A stretch of 64,000 bases of DNA from an uncultured Oscillospiraceae bacterium. GTDB taxonomy: Bacteria; Bacillota; Clostridia; Oscillospirales; Ruminococcaceae. This document shows positions 1 through 8,708 of the stretch, piece after piece. A program made the translations under genes and the position numbers. The stretch covers positions 128,524-192,523 of the forward strand of contig CAKSEY010000005.1 in assembly GCA_934448295.1 (NCBI GenBank), read 5' to 3'. Numbering within the stretch: position 1 is the stretch's first letter; every line of letters begins with the position of its first letter. The notes under the pieces were generated by a model. That model made no database searches and had not been told where the DNA came from. It worked only from the letters and a program-made list of their open reading frames with translations.

Positions 1-273
1 GAGGTTGCTGAACAGCGGGTTAGCATAAAGAAGCAGAAGTGCGATTACCAGCGCGTAAAGACCTGTGGTCTCGGCAAGTGCGTCGCCGATGATCATGGTT
101 CTTGTAACGGCGCCGGAAGCCTCAGGCTGTCTGCCGATAGCCTCAACTGCCTTACTTGCGCAGATACCCTCGCCGATACCAGGACCAAGACCAGCGATCA
201 TTGCTGTGCCTGCGCCAAGGGCGGAAGCGCCGAGAACTATGGCGCTTGATAAAAGCTGCATATCTTCTGTCAT
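1..273 (-). CDS. atpE: ATP synthase F0 subunit c (partial, 3' end beyond window)
   Basis: This is the membrane rotor subunit of F-type ATP synthase. The 91 visible codons read as a two-helix hairpin with the polar loop ARG-QPE region at residues 47-51. Helix 1 carries GPGIGEG (residues 30-36) and helix 2 carries GDALAETTG (63-71), with the ion-binding carboxylate E68. E35 sits where sodium-type rings have Gln or Glu, and T69 follows E68, so the site resembles the two-carboxylate sodium type described in Fusobacterium. The ATG at 273 follows a GGAGG at about 284-288. It is the last gene visible of the operon that starts near 2612, and the stop codon lies outside the window. Confidence 0.95.
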   Translation of the reverse strand, partial: MTEDMQLLSSAIVLGASALGAGTAMIAGLGPGIGEGICASKAVEAIGRQPEASGAVTRTMIIGDALAETTGLYALVIALLLLYANPLFSNL

Positions 274-349
274 TTTTAAGTTCCTCCATTAGTTTAAAAT
301 ACTATCCCCGCATGGGGAATATAGCCGTTTTTTCCGGGCAGCGCCCGTA

Positions 350-1063
350 TCATTCGCACTCTGCGCCGGAGATGTACGCCATTGTCAGAGTTGTGAAGAT
401 GTATGCCTGTATCACTGCCGAGAACAGGTCGAAGTACAGTGATGTCACAGCCGGGATCAGTACCGCGAAGTTGCCCAGCGCGAAGTAGATGAGTCCGCCG
501 ATAACCATGCCCGCGACCATGTTGCCGAAGATACGCAGCGCCTGCGACAGCGGGTTAGCGATCTCGCCGATGATGTTGAACGGAAGCATGAACGGCATAG
601 GCTCAATGAACGCGTGGAAATATCCCTTAACCTTACCGGTCCTGGCGCGGTTTATCTGCGTCAGCGTGAATGTGATAAGCGCGATGGCGCCTGTCACGGA
701 GATGTCAGAGGTCGGGTTCTTCAGACCGAAAAGGCTCATCAGGTTATTCAGCAGCAGGAAGCACAGCAGCGCTCCGATGTACGCCGTATATCCCTTGTAT
801 TTCGGCCCCATGGTGGTGTCCACCATATCCCGCACGAATGTGACTATCCATTCCGCCGCAGCCTGCCGCCGCGTTTTGGGGATTATCTCCATCTTGTGGG
901 TGAGAATGAGCATTATCACCAGCAGGACAAGCATGACGATCCACTGGATTATGACAGTTTCAGTGAGATTCCATGTCATCCCGAACAGCTCAAAGCTTGC
1001 TGCGATATGTGGTCCGTTGACCGTAAATCCGCCTTCTGATGCCAAAAGCAAAGCTGCTGGCAT
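350..1063 (-). CDS. atpB: ATP synthase F0 subunit a
   Basis: Subunit a forms the stationary ion half-channels of the F0 motor beside the c ring. The 237-residue product has at least five hydrophobic segments. It carries the family signature PLSQALRIFGNMVAG, which contains the essential arginine (R177), followed by a C-terminal helix pair. Its length is normal for Firmicutes. AAAGGAGGA lies about 11 bases before the ATG at 1063. It is 38 bases after the atpI-like gene and 76 bases before atpE, consistent with a single operon. Confidence 0.96.
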   Translation of the reverse strand: MPAALLLASEGGFTVNGPHIAASFELFGMTWNLTETVIIQWIVMLVLLVIMLILTHKMEIIPKTRRQAAAEWIVTFVRDMVDTTMGPKYKGYTAYIGALLCFLLLNNLMSLFGLKNPTSDISVTGAIALITFTLTQINRARTGKVKGYFHAFIEPMPFMLPFNIIGEIANPLSQALRIFGNMVAGMVIGGLIYFALGNFAVLIPAVTSLYFDLFSAVIQAYIFTTLTMAYISGAECE

Positions 1064-1101
1064 ATCGTATCAGTCCTCCTTTAGCTTAGCCCTTTCGGGG
1101 C

Positions 1102-1512
1102 TCAATAATCTTTATTACGCGGGGAGCGCGTTTCCCACAGCCCTTTCAGCGTGATGATGAGCTTCGGGAAAAACAGCGGGACTGCCGCTGTAATAAGATT
1201 CATAAATGGTGCGACGCCTGCTATCGTCATGGTCAGGAAAAGTCCCAGATACCTAAGACAATACATGGTGTTCATATAGCTCTGGGCGGATTTCGCGTTC
1301 CTGCGTAGCGCCTTTTCAGCGCTCCTGCCCATCAGCCAGAAGTTCCCGACGCACGCAAAGTTTCCCCACACGCCGCCGAGAAGCAGCGTATAATCAAAAC
1401 CCGAGGCGAAGAACAGAACCAGAAGCAGCGCGAAATACACCGCGTTCACGACCAGAAACCACGGGAGCATGCCGCGCATCTCCTGTGCCGTTATGCCGTT
1501 TTTCTCTGCCAT
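1102..1512 (-). CDS. ATP synthase subunit I-like membrane protein
   Basis: A 136-residue protein with four predicted membrane helices (about 15-36, 41-60, 84-104 and 106-124), directly upstream of atpB. Its size, topology and place fit the AtpI/UncI family, which in other bacteria assists c-ring assembly or Mg2+ supply to the synthase. The sequence is divergent and has no catalytic motif, so the call rests mostly on position. The start follows GAGGTAAAGCT. It lies 9 bases after the atpZ stop. Confidence 0.75.
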   Translation of the reverse strand: MAEKNGITAQEMRGMLPWFLVVNAVYFALLLVLFFASGFDYTLLLGGVWGNFACVGNFWLMGRSAEKALRRNAKSAQSYMNTMYCLRYLGLFLTMTIAGVAPFMNLITAAVPLFFPKLIITLKGLWETRSPRNKDY

Positions 1513-1521
1513 AGCTTTACC

Positions 1522-1827
1522 TCACTTGTGCGGGTGGCGATATTCGTCGCCGTAATCATTGTCCCGGGGGTCGCTGTAATAACGGCGGTACTTGCTCTTG
1601 TCGTCCTTGGCGAACAGCTTTATCATCTTCATCAGGTGGTTCACCGCGCCGCTTATCATGAACACTATTCCCAGAATAATGCACAGCACCATTACCCAGT
1701 CGGGCCAGCCGAAATATTCGCAGGCATAGTGCCCGCCCACAATGAACACCAGCAGCGGCGCCAGTATCACGAATGCAAGCTGGCTTGCCACCGCATAGGC
1801 GGCGAGGGGGTTCTTCTTTTCGCTCAT
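1522..1827 (-). CDS. atpZ: AtpZ/AtpI family protein
   Basis: A 101-residue protein with two membrane helices (about 12-34 and 43-65) and a charged C-terminal tail rich in Asp, Arg and Tyr. The pattern matches the AtpZ family found at the head of many Firmicute atp operons, where AtpZ/AtpI has been linked to Mg2+ or Ca2+ supply and ring assembly. Its ATG shares its first A with the TAA stop of the upstream gene (TAATG at 1827), so translation of the two is probably coupled. Confidence 0.8.
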   Translation of the reverse strand: MSEKKNPLAAYAVASQLAFVILAPLLVFIVGGHYACEYFGWPDWVMVLCIILGIVFMISGAVNHLMKMIKLFAKDDKSKYRRYYSDPRDNDYGDEYRHPHK

Positions 1828-2612
1828 TACGCAACGGAGCCCCTTGTGACGAAATCCGCCAGGCGCCAGCCGTCGTCGAGCTTTATCATTGTCATCTGGA
1901 GCACGGAATCCTTGTTCTCGTCCGTTACTCCGTTGGAGGAATCGGCGCCGTCAAGGTATGCGGTGAGACCGCACTTTCCGTTTTCGAGGTATTCTATCGT
2001 GATAGCGCAGCTCGACCAGCTCTTGCTTTCGTCCGGCGTGAAATCTGCGCTGATACCCAGCTTGTATACCGTTTCATACTTGGAGCCGCTTTCAGCGGTG
2101 GATTCGGAGGCTGCGTCCGCCGTTCCCCAGGCGGTGGGGTCGGTCTGCTCGACGCGCACGAGCTGCTCGCGGTTCGCATATACCACAAGCCCCTTCCCGT
2201 CAGCATTTTTGAGGATACGCTCCGCGGCGTCCTCCGTGTAGACGGAGCGCACCAGCTCCTCTATCTGCTCAAGGGAGGTGTAATCGGTGCTGTTGACGGT
2301 ATAGTAGCCGTCCTCCGGGAGATTCCCGTAGGGCTCGTCCTCGTGGTAAAGCCCCTCTGTCACAAACAGCCTGAGTATCTCATGGCTGTCGTTGAGCAGG
2401 TCGTGCGCCGCATACTCGCATTCCTCGCGGTATTCCGGGGTGAGGTATGAATTATCCACCACCGTGCTGCTCACGGGCTCGCCGCTTGTCTGCGGCTGGG
2501 AGGGCTTCTGTGTCAGTATCATCACAACTGCCGCTATTGCAAGCGCCGCTGCCGCTGCGGCAACGATAACAGTCGCTATAAGTGGAACATTTGTACTTTT
2601 TTTAGTGCTCAT
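1827..2612 (-). CDS. Membrane-anchored IseA-like protein at the head of the atp operon
   Basis: A 261-residue protein with a short Lys-rich cytoplasmic start, one membrane helix (about 10-34), a Ser/Thr/Pro linker and an extracellular domain. The domain pattern is a long helix with LLNDSHEILRLF, then a YYTV strand and a helix with SLEQIEELVRSVYTEDAAE. It resembles the IseA/YoeB inhibitors of cell-wall DL-endopeptidases, but this is a by-eye match and an NTF2-like fold is an alternative. A TTG at 2615 is also open; the ATG at 2612 is preferred because AAAGG is 9 bases upstream. It is the first gene after the promoter at 2737-2765 and overlaps atpZ by one base. Confidence 0.5.
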   Translation of the reverse strand: MSTKKSTNVPLIATVIVAAAAAALAIAAVVMILTQKPSQPQTSGEPVSSTVVDNSYLTPEYREECEYAAHDLLNDSHEILRLFVTEGLYHEDEPYGNLPEDGYYTVNSTDYTSLEQIEELVRSVYTEDAAERILKNADGKGLVVYANREQLVRVEQTDPTAWGTADAASESTAESGSKYETVYKLGISADFTPDESKSWSSCAITIEYLENGKCGLTAYLDGADSSNGVTDENKDSVLQMTMIKLDDGWRLADFVTRGSVA

Positions 2613-2736
2613 CAAGTGCTGCCTTTCACTGGAAATCTGCTATAATATAATAACTGCGGAACCGTCCATTGTGCAGGATCTGCCCATCATTCAGAGAACG
2701 TTTCAGTGGTTTCAGAATATCTTTTCCTATTATATT

Positions 2737-2765
2737 ATGATACTATAAAATACCGCTTTTGTCAA
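2737..2765 (-). promoter_or_regulatory. Promoter for the IseA-like/atp operon
   Basis: On the minus strand a consensus TTGACA (2760-2765) is followed by a 17-base spacer and TATCAT (2737-2742). It points into the IseA-like and atp genes with a leader of about 120 bases. The rest of the gap from 2613 to 2933 is AT-rich and holds no gene that I can see. Confidence 0.75.
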
Positions 2766-2933
2766 TACACAATTGGGCAAATAATCATTTATTACCCGAA
2801 ATATGGACAAAATATAACTTTACATATCGTCTAATATAGTAATATTATACAAACGACTGCGAAAAATACGGCGACCGAGTATTCGGCAGGCGGAAATTGA
2901 TTCCACAGACAGATACTCAGCCGCAAAACGTTA

Positions 2934-3407
2934 TTATTCTTCGATGTAAACGCGCTTCATTCTGCAATCGTTGAGGGGTCTGTCGCTGAAATCGGTCTTT
3001 ACATTTGCTATCTCATCAACCGTATCCATGCCCTCTACTACCCTGCCGAACGCCGCATACTGCCCGTCGAGGAAGAAGGAATCCTTGTGCACGATAAAGA
3101 ACTGCGAGCTTGCGGAGTTGGGATTCTGCGCCCTTGCCATTGAGATGACCCCGCGCTCGTGCCTCAGGTCGTTGGGAACGCCGTTCATCAGGAACTCGCC
3201 CTTGATCTTGTCCTTTGCGCCGCCCATGCCGGTGCCCTGCGGGTCGCCGCCCTGTATCATGAAATCCTTTATAACACGGTGGAAAATAAGTCCGTCGTAG
3301 AAGCCGTCCTTTACCAGCTTTGTGAAGTTCTCAACTGTGATGGGCGCCTTGTCGGGGTAAAGCTCCAGCTTGATCTTTCCGCCGTTTTCCATTTCGATTA
3401 CTACCAT
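2934..3407 (-). CDS. Cyclophilin-type peptidyl-prolyl cis-trans isomerase
   Basis: A single-domain cytoplasmic cyclophilin of 157 residues that catalyses proline isomerisation in protein folding. The catalytic segment IFHRVIKDFMIQGGDP gives the active-site Arg44 and Gln52, and SSQFFI (101-105) supplies further active-site residues. FLDGQYAAFGRV (112-123) has Phe where human cyclophilin A has the cyclosporin-contacting Trp, as in many bacterial forms. There is no signal peptide. It lies 20 bases after the HD-GYP gene and is probably the last gene of that transcript. Confidence 0.95.
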   Translation of the reverse strand: MVVIEMENGGKIKLELYPDKAPITVENFTKLVKDGFYDGLIFHRVIKDFMIQGGDPQGTGMGGAKDKIKGEFLMNGVPNDLRHERGVISMARAQNPNSASSQFFIVHKDSFFLDGQYAAFGRVVEGMDTVDEIANVKTDFSDRPLNDCRMKRVYIEE

Positions 3408-3427
3408 TTTTGTTCTCCTTATAATTA

Positions 3428-4561
3428 TTATAGATTTACATTATAGTTTCCGCTGAAAATGCCTGTTATCATCAGCGACAGGAACCGGAAATCATTGCTG
3501 AGGTCTATCTCCTCGCCGGAGCCGGTTTTGTCGTGTATTCTCACAACGGGTCTCAGCACATTTGAATTATGTCTGATAACGACCCCGTGCCTGCCGTCCG
3601 AAAGGGACACGACAGTTCCCACGGGATAGGGGTTAAACGATCTCAGGAATGCGGAAGCCACATCGAAATCGAAGTGTATCCCGCAGCCGCCGAGTATGTA
3701 TTCCTCGGTTTCCGCCACCGACCACGGCTTGCGGTAGGGGCGGTTGGAGGTGAGCGCGTCAAATACGTCCGCAACGGTGATTATCCTTGCGATGAGCGGT
3801 ATCTTCTTTCCCGCAATGCCCGTGGGATAGCCGCTTCCGTCGTATTTTTCCTGGTGGAACAGCACTCCCGCGAGGATATTCGCGCCATATCCGCCGGTGC
3901 GCTTCAGTATCTGATAGCCTATATACGGGTGCTGCTTTATCTTGTCGAATTCCTCGTTGGTGAGCTTCCCGGGCTTCGCGATTATCTCATGGTCGATATT
4001 GGATTTCCCGATATCGTGGAGCAGCGCCGCGATAATTACCTCCCGGATATCGTCCTGTGAAAGATGAAGCTCGTTCGCGATGCCGGTGGAAAGCATGGAT
4101 ACCCGCAGGCAGTGCTTGTAGGTGTAGTCGTCGTAGTTCTGGAGCGCTATCATCTGGTTCCCGAGATAAGTCGAGTCGTTGCCGATATCCACAAGAATGT
4201 CGTCGGCAATGCTGTTGACCTGCTGTACGGCGTGCTTTGACAGCTCGCGTATCTCGCCGTTGTTGTCGAACACCTCGCTCAGCTCGTTCAGCGCCTTTCC
4301 GATATGCTGGTTCTTGATGAGCTCTTCCGCCTTTTCATCGGAAAACGGCTCGTCAGGGAGCGCGGGTCCCGGCTCTATAACGTCGTCGCCTCCCTTGACA
4401 GTGATATTCTTTATACCCTTGCTTTTCAGCAGGCTGATCATGTCGCGGGTAATGTAGGTGCCCTTCATAAGAAGCACCTTATAATCCTTTGCAGATGTGG
4501 AGGCAACGTCCTTTGCCACCACCATGCCCTCGGTGACGTTATCTATCGGAACGATCAACAT
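3428..4561 (-). CDS. HD-GYP domain protein (putative c-di-GMP phosphodiesterase)
   Basis: A soluble 377-residue protein with an N-terminal regulatory region (about 1-130) of the DUF3391-like kind and an HD-GYP domain (about 140-320). H150, H182-D183 (LLHDIGK), H211 and H236 (HQEKYDGSGYP) form the metal-binding set, and GYP is intact at 244-246. HD-GYP enzymes hydrolyse c-di-GMP, so this could oppose the GGDEF protein at 52877-54826. The C-terminal 60 residues include a small beta-rich segment (PVGTVVSLSDGRHGVV). GGGAGATGATGAA precedes the ATG. Confidence 0.9.
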   Translation of the reverse strand: MLIVPIDNVTEGMVVAKDVASTSAKDYKVLLMKGTYITRDMISLLKSKGIKNITVKGGDDVIEPGPALPDEPFSDEKAEELIKNQHIGKALNELSEVFDNNGEIRELSKHAVQQVNSIADDILVDIGNDSTYLGNQMIALQNYDDYTYKHCLRVSMLSTGIANELHLSQDDIREVIIAALLHDIGKSNIDHEIIAKPGKLTNEEFDKIKQHPYIGYQILKRTGGYGANILAGVLFHQEKYDGSGYPTGIAGKKIPLIARIITVADVFDALTSNRPYRKPWSVAETEEYILGGCGIHFDFDVASAFLRSFNPYPVGTVVSLSDGRHGVVIRHNSNVLRPVVRIHDKTGSGEEIDLSNDFRFLSLMITGIFSGNYNVNL

Positions 4562-4599
4562 TTCATCATCTCCCAGTGACCAGAATCAGGCGGAGCATA

Positions 4600-5505
4600 T
4601 CAGCTCCAGAGCGGCGCGGGATATACTCCCGAATCTATGCAGCCTTTCAGTGTTTCCCGGGCGGCTGCAACGTCCGCCTCGTAGGTTATGCCGAACCACC
4701 TGCTGTCGGTGGTGAGGTTCATAACGCCGAAGCCGCTGCCGCGTATCTCGCCGTCCACAGCGTCCGCAATGGTCAGCTCCGCTTTCGGCTCGTCCGCCGG
4801 GAGCTTTTCCAGGAATACGGAAAGCTGCTTTGTGAGCCGTGGCATGAATTCCGCGCCGAAGCCCCACATACTCATGGAGACCGTGTCCTCCAGGCTGAGT
4901 ATCTTCTTTTCGCCGCAGAAAGTGCCGGAGACCTCGCCGTTTTCGCCCCTTCCTATCGCCTTGGTTTCCTCAACGCTGGTGAGAAGCCCATGTGCGTCAG
5001 TCTTGCAGACTCCCCGGTTTACCGTGCCGAAATCCGACAGCGTGTTTTTCAGCATGAAGCCCACCGAGCACGCGTCCGCTGTGAAATCCCCGAGGAATCC
5101 CCCCAGCTTCATAAATGCGTCCCTGCCGTAGAAATCGTCGGCGTTCACTATCGCGAACGGCCCGTCCAGGACGTCACGGCAGCACCAGAGCGCCTGTGCG
5201 GTGCCCCAGGGCTTCGTTCTCCCGGGGAAATCCCCCGCGCGCACCGGAAGCTGCTCCGGCGACTGGAAAACGTAATCCGTCTTTATGCGCTTTTCGACCC
5301 GCGCGCCTATCGTTGACCTGAACAGCTCCTCTATATCCCTGCGGATAATGAACACAGCCCTGTCAAAGCCCGCCTGCAAAGCGTCGTAAACAGAGTAGTC
5401 TATAAGAAGTTCGCCATCGGGTCCGAGGGGCTCAAGCTGCTTTATCCTTGTGCCGAAGCGCGAACCCATTCCCGCCGCGAGAACCACCAGTGTTTTGTTT
5501 GCCAT
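4600..5505 (-). CDS. Nucleotidyltransferase family protein
   Basis: A 301-residue enzyme of the sugar-phosphate nucleotidyltransferase fold. The nucleotide-binding start LVVLAAGMGSRFG is at residues 5-17 and the metal-binding Asp is in IVNADDFYG near 118-126. Such enzymes transfer NMP to a phosphorylated sugar or alcohol, but the substrate cannot be told from the sequence. A variant KQLEPLGPDGELLIDYS replaces the usual K-P-L loop. The gene stands alone between a repeat (5521-5560) and the HD-GYP gene, with GGGGGC before the ATG. Confidence 0.8.
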   Translation of the reverse strand: MANKTLVVLAAGMGSRFGTRIKQLEPLGPDGELLIDYSVYDALQAGFDRAVFIIRRDIEELFRSTIGARVEKRIKTDYVFQSPEQLPVRAGDFPGRTKPWGTAQALWCCRDVLDGPFAIVNADDFYGRDAFMKLGGFLGDFTADACSVGFMLKNTLSDFGTVNRGVCKTDAHGLLTSVEETKAIGRGENGEVSGTFCGEKKILSLEDTVSMSMWGFGAEFMPRLTKQLSVFLEKLPADEPKAELTIADAVDGEIRGSGFGVMNLTTDSRWFGITYEADVAAARETLKGCIDSGVYPAPLWS

Positions 5506-5520
5506 AACTGCCCCCTTGTA

Positions 5521-5560
5521 TTTAATTCGGAATTGGAATTATGTTGTGCGCTTCGCGCAT
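5521..5560. repeat. Short copy of the AATTCGGAATT intergenic repeat
   Basis: AATTCGGAATTGGAATTA is followed by a hairpin TGCGC-TTC-GCGCA. This is the shortest member of a repeat family also seen near 10480, 32820, 37265, 40250 and 50065. It lies between the GNAT and nucleotidyltransferase genes. Confidence 0.6.
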
Positions 5561-6042
5561 TATTTCAATACATAGCGTATATCTGTGACCTCAGTGCTGC
5601 CTACCTGGCACAAAAGCGAGTCCGAGGCCGCGGTGAAGCCGTATTTTTCGTACAGCCTGCGCGCCCGGATGTTTGTATCCAGCGCCCAGAGATATATCCG
5701 GTCAAAGCCCTGTTTTTTCAGCCACTGAACCGAATTATCCAGCAGCGCCGTGCCGAAGCCCCTGCCCCAGTATTCCGGCAGGACGTACAGCGTGTGCACC
5801 TCGCCCCAGCCGGGCATTTTTTCGTCCGCCGCCGGGCGGGCGTTTGAGTGCCCTGCTATAACTCCGCCATCTGTCAGCACGAAACTGCCGGGCTGTCCCG
5901 TAAAGGCTATCTGCCAGCGGTCAGGCGACAGCAGGTCAAGGTAATACTGCGGAAGCAGTCCCTTGTAGCCCGCCTGCCAGCTTTTCACATAGAGCCGCGC
6001 CACTTCGTCTGCTTCGCACGGCTCCATGCGGCGGATTTCCAT
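5560..6042 (-). CDS. GNAT family N-acetyltransferase
   Basis: A 160-residue acetyltransferase. The acetyl-CoA loop is LPEYWGRGFGTALLDNS (motif A), followed by the AL-D-NIRARRLYEKYGF motif B near residues 120-137. The family acetylates amino groups of proteins, antibiotics or metabolites; the substrate is unknown here. Its ATG shares one base with the valS stop (TAATG at 6042), so it is translationally coupled to valS. Confidence 0.9.
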   Translation of the reverse strand: MEIRRMEPCEADEVARLYVKSWQAGYKGLLPQYYLDLLSPDRWQIAFTGQPGSFVLTDGGVIAGHSNARPAADEKMPGWGEVHTLYVLPEYWGRGFGTALLDNSVQWLKKQGFDRIYLWALDTNIRARRLYEKYGFTAASDSLLCQVGSTEVTDIRYVLK

Positions 6043-8675
6043 TACTTAAGCCCCTCGATGGATTCGTTTATCTTCGCCAGCTTCTCCTCCGCCTTTGCAA
6101 GCTTTGCGCGCTCGTTTTCTATCTGCTGTGCGGGTGCCTTTGCAAGGAAGCCCGGGTTGTTCAGCTTCTTGGAAAGGAACTCGATATCCTTTTCAGCCGC
6201 CTTCTTCTCCTTGTCCAGACGTGCAAGCTCCTTCTCCTTGTCCACCAGCTCGCCCATCGGCATGAATACGCGGGCGGAATCGGTGACAACGGTCATCATT
6301 CCCTCGGCGGAATCCACCTTTTCAGTTACCGTGAATTCGCCTGCGCCCGCCAGCTTCTCAAAGAATCTGCGGCAGTCGCTGAACAGCGCGGTGAACTGGG
6401 TCTCCACGGTCATTGTGACTTTCTTTGACGGAGGTACGTTCAGCTCGTTGCGCTGTACGCGGATAGCCTTGATGGTGTTCACAATGCGGGAGAACTCCCC
6501 GGCAGACTCGCCGAAGTGCAGCTTCTCGTCATACTCACACCACCCGGCAACCATAATGCTCTCGCTTTCAGTACCTGGCATGGACTGCCATATCTCCTCT
6601 GTGATGAACGGCATGAACGGGTGAAGCAGCTTCAGGATCCCCTGCATGATGTAAACCAGAACGTTCTGCGCTGCAAGCGCGGTCTCGCCGCCCTCGGCGA
6701 TACGCGGCTTGGTGAGCTCAATGTACCAGTCGCAGAATACGTCCCAGATGAAGTCGGTGAGGTTCTGTACTGCAACGCCCAGCTCGAACGCCTCGAGGTT
6801 CGCGGTGACGTTCTTCACAGCGTCGTTGAACAGGCTGAGCACCCACTTGTCCTCAATGGGGAGGTTCTCGGGGAGCGCCGGAGCTCCGAAATCCTCCGGG
6901 AGATTCATCAGGATATATCTGGAAGCGTTCCAGAGCTTGTTTGCGAAGTTTCTGGAGTTTGTGACCTTGGTCTCAGTCCAGCGCATATCGTTTCCGGGGG
7001 CGTTTCCGGTGACGAGGGTCAGACGGAGCGCGTCCGCGCCGTACTTGTCGATGATCTCCAGCGGGTCAACGCCGTTGCCGAGGGACTTGGACATCTTGCG
7101 TCCCTGCTCGTCCCTTACCAGACCGTGGATAAGAACGTCCTTGAACGGCTTTTCGCCTGTGTGCTCCAGACCGGAGAATATCATTCTCGCTACCCAGAAC
7201 GGAATGATGTCGTAGCCGGTTACCAGCGTGGAGGTCGGATAGAAGTAGTCCATCTCGGGGGTCTTGTCAGGCCAGCCCAGGGTGGAGAACGGCCACAGCG
7301 CGGAGCTGAACCATGTATCGAGGGTATCCTCGTCCTGCTTTACGGGAGCGCCGCACTCCGGGCACTTCTCCAGCGGGTCGAGGGAAATGGCGGTGTGTTT
7401 GCAGGAGGGGTTCTGGCAGTAGTATGCCGGGATCCTATGACCCCACCAGAGCTGTCTGGAAATGCACCAGTCGCGGATATTCTCCATCCAGTAGAGGTAG
7501 CCGTTCTCGAAGCGCTTCGGGATAAAGCGCAGCTCCCCGGACTTTACAACGTCGATAGCGGGCTTGGCAAGCTCCTTCATGGAAACGAACCACTGGAGGG
7601 AGGCTCTCGGCTCGACTGTGGTGCCGCAGCGCTGGCAGCAGCCAACGTTGTGCCTGTGGGGCTCTACCTTTACGAGAAGTCCCTGCGCCTCGAGGTCGGC
7701 AACCATCTGCTTTCTCGCCTCGTATCTGTCCATGCCTGCGTACTTTCCGCCGACGTCGGCGCTTATAGTCGCGTCGTCGTTCATCATGGAGATAACGGGC
7801 AGGTCGTGACGCTGACCTACCATGAAGTCGTTCGGGTCGTGGGCGGGGGTTATCTTGACAACGCCGGTACCGAATTCAACGTCAACATAGTCGTCGGCGA
7901 TTATCGGAATCTCGCGGTCTGTCAGCGGGAGCTTCACCATCTTGCCCACGATGTCCTTGTAACGGTCGTCGTTCGGGTTTACCGCAAGCGCGGAGTCGCC
8001 GAGCAGGGTCTCCGGACGTGTGGTGGCTATCTCAACAAATCCGGAGCCGTCAGCCAGCGGATAGTTGATGTGCCAGAAGAATCCGTCCTGCTCCTCGTAC
8101 TCGCACTCGATGTCGGAGATGGAGGTCTTGCAGTTCGGGCACCAGTTTATCATTCTTACGCCGTGGTAGATGAGCCCCTTGTTGTAGAGGTCCATGAATA
8201 CCTTCTGAACGGCTCTGGAGCAGCCCTCGTCAAGCGTGAAGCGCTCGCGCTCCCAGTCGCAGGAGCTTCCGAGCTTCTTTAGCTGCTGCACGATACGTCC
8301 GCCGTAAACGCGCTTCCAGTCCCATGCGCGCTTGAGGAACTCCTCTCTGCCTATCTGCTCCTTGGTGAGCCCCTCCTCTTTCATCTTGCCGACAATTTTT
8401 GCCTCGGTGGCGATGGAAGCGTGGTCGGTGCCGGGGAGCCACAGCGCGGAGTAGCCCTGCATTCTTCTCCAGCGGATAAGGATATCCTGAAGAGTGTTGT
8501 CCAGCGCGTGCCCCATGTGGAGCTGTCCGGTGATGTTTGGCGGCGGGATAACGATAGTATAGGGCTTCTTCTTGGGGTCTATCTCAGCGTGGAAATACCC
8601 CTTTTCCTCCCAGTTATGATAGATACGATCCTCGAATTCCTTCGGGGCGTAGGTCTTTGCAAGTTCCTTTCTCAT
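6042..8675 (-). CDS. valS: Valyl-tRNA synthetase
   Basis: A class I aminoacyl-tRNA synthetase that charges tRNA-Val. It has 877 residues, normal for the family. The HIGH motif is PPNITGQLHMGHAL (about 45-58), the editing domain follows, and KMSKS is in GRKMSKSLGNG near 530. A C-terminal coiled coil (about 810-877, rich in Lys and Glu) is the usual ValS tRNA-binding arm. There is only a 33-base gap to rqcH, so no T-box leader is present directly upstream. AAAGGAC precedes the ATG. Confidence 0.98.
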   Translation of the reverse strand: MRKELAKTYAPKEFEDRIYHNWEEKGYFHAEIDPKKKPYTIVIPPPNITGQLHMGHALDNTLQDILIRWRRMQGYSALWLPGTDHASIATEAKIVGKMKEEGLTKEQIGREEFLKRAWDWKRVYGGRIVQQLKKLGSSCDWERERFTLDEGCSRAVQKVFMDLYNKGLIYHGVRMINWCPNCKTSISDIECEYEEQDGFFWHINYPLADGSGFVEIATTRPETLLGDSALAVNPNDDRYKDIVGKMVKLPLTDREIPIIADDYVDVEFGTGVVKITPAHDPNDFMVGQRHDLPVISMMNDDATISADVGGKYAGMDRYEARKQMVADLEAQGLLVKVEPHRHNVGCCQRCGTTVEPRASLQWFVSMKELAKPAIDVVKSGELRFIPKRFENGYLYWMENIRDWCISRQLWWGHRIPAYYCQNPSCKHTAISLDPLEKCPECGAPVKQDEDTLDTWFSSALWPFSTLGWPDKTPEMDYFYPTSTLVTGYDIIPFWVARMIFSGLEHTGEKPFKDVLIHGLVRDEQGRKMSKSLGNGVDPLEIIDKYGADALRLTLVTGNAPGNDMRWTETKVTNSRNFANKLWNASRYILMNLPEDFGAPALPENLPIEDKWVLSLFNDAVKNVTANLEAFELGVAVQNLTDFIWDVFCDWYIELTKPRIAEGGETALAAQNVLVYIMQGILKLLHPFMPFITEEIWQSMPGTESESIMVAGWCEYDEKLHFGESAGEFSRIVNTIKAIRVQRNELNVPPSKKVTMTVETQFTALFSDCRRFFEKLAGAGEFTVTEKVDSAEGMMTVVTDSARVFMPMGELVDKEKELARLDKEKKAAEKDIEFLSKKLNNPGFLAKAPAQQIENERAKLAKAEEKLAKINESIEGLK

Positions 8676-8708
8676 TGCAATGGCGTCCTTTCGTTTATGT
8701 TTTCTATT

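Noticed and set aside
6516..8282. 588-codon open frame on the plus strand opposite valS
   Set aside because: Composition is that of an antisense shadow in GC-rich DNA; valS is certain from its motifs.
8676..8708. T-box leader upstream of valS
   Set aside because: Only 33 bases separate rqcH and valS, too short for a T-box.
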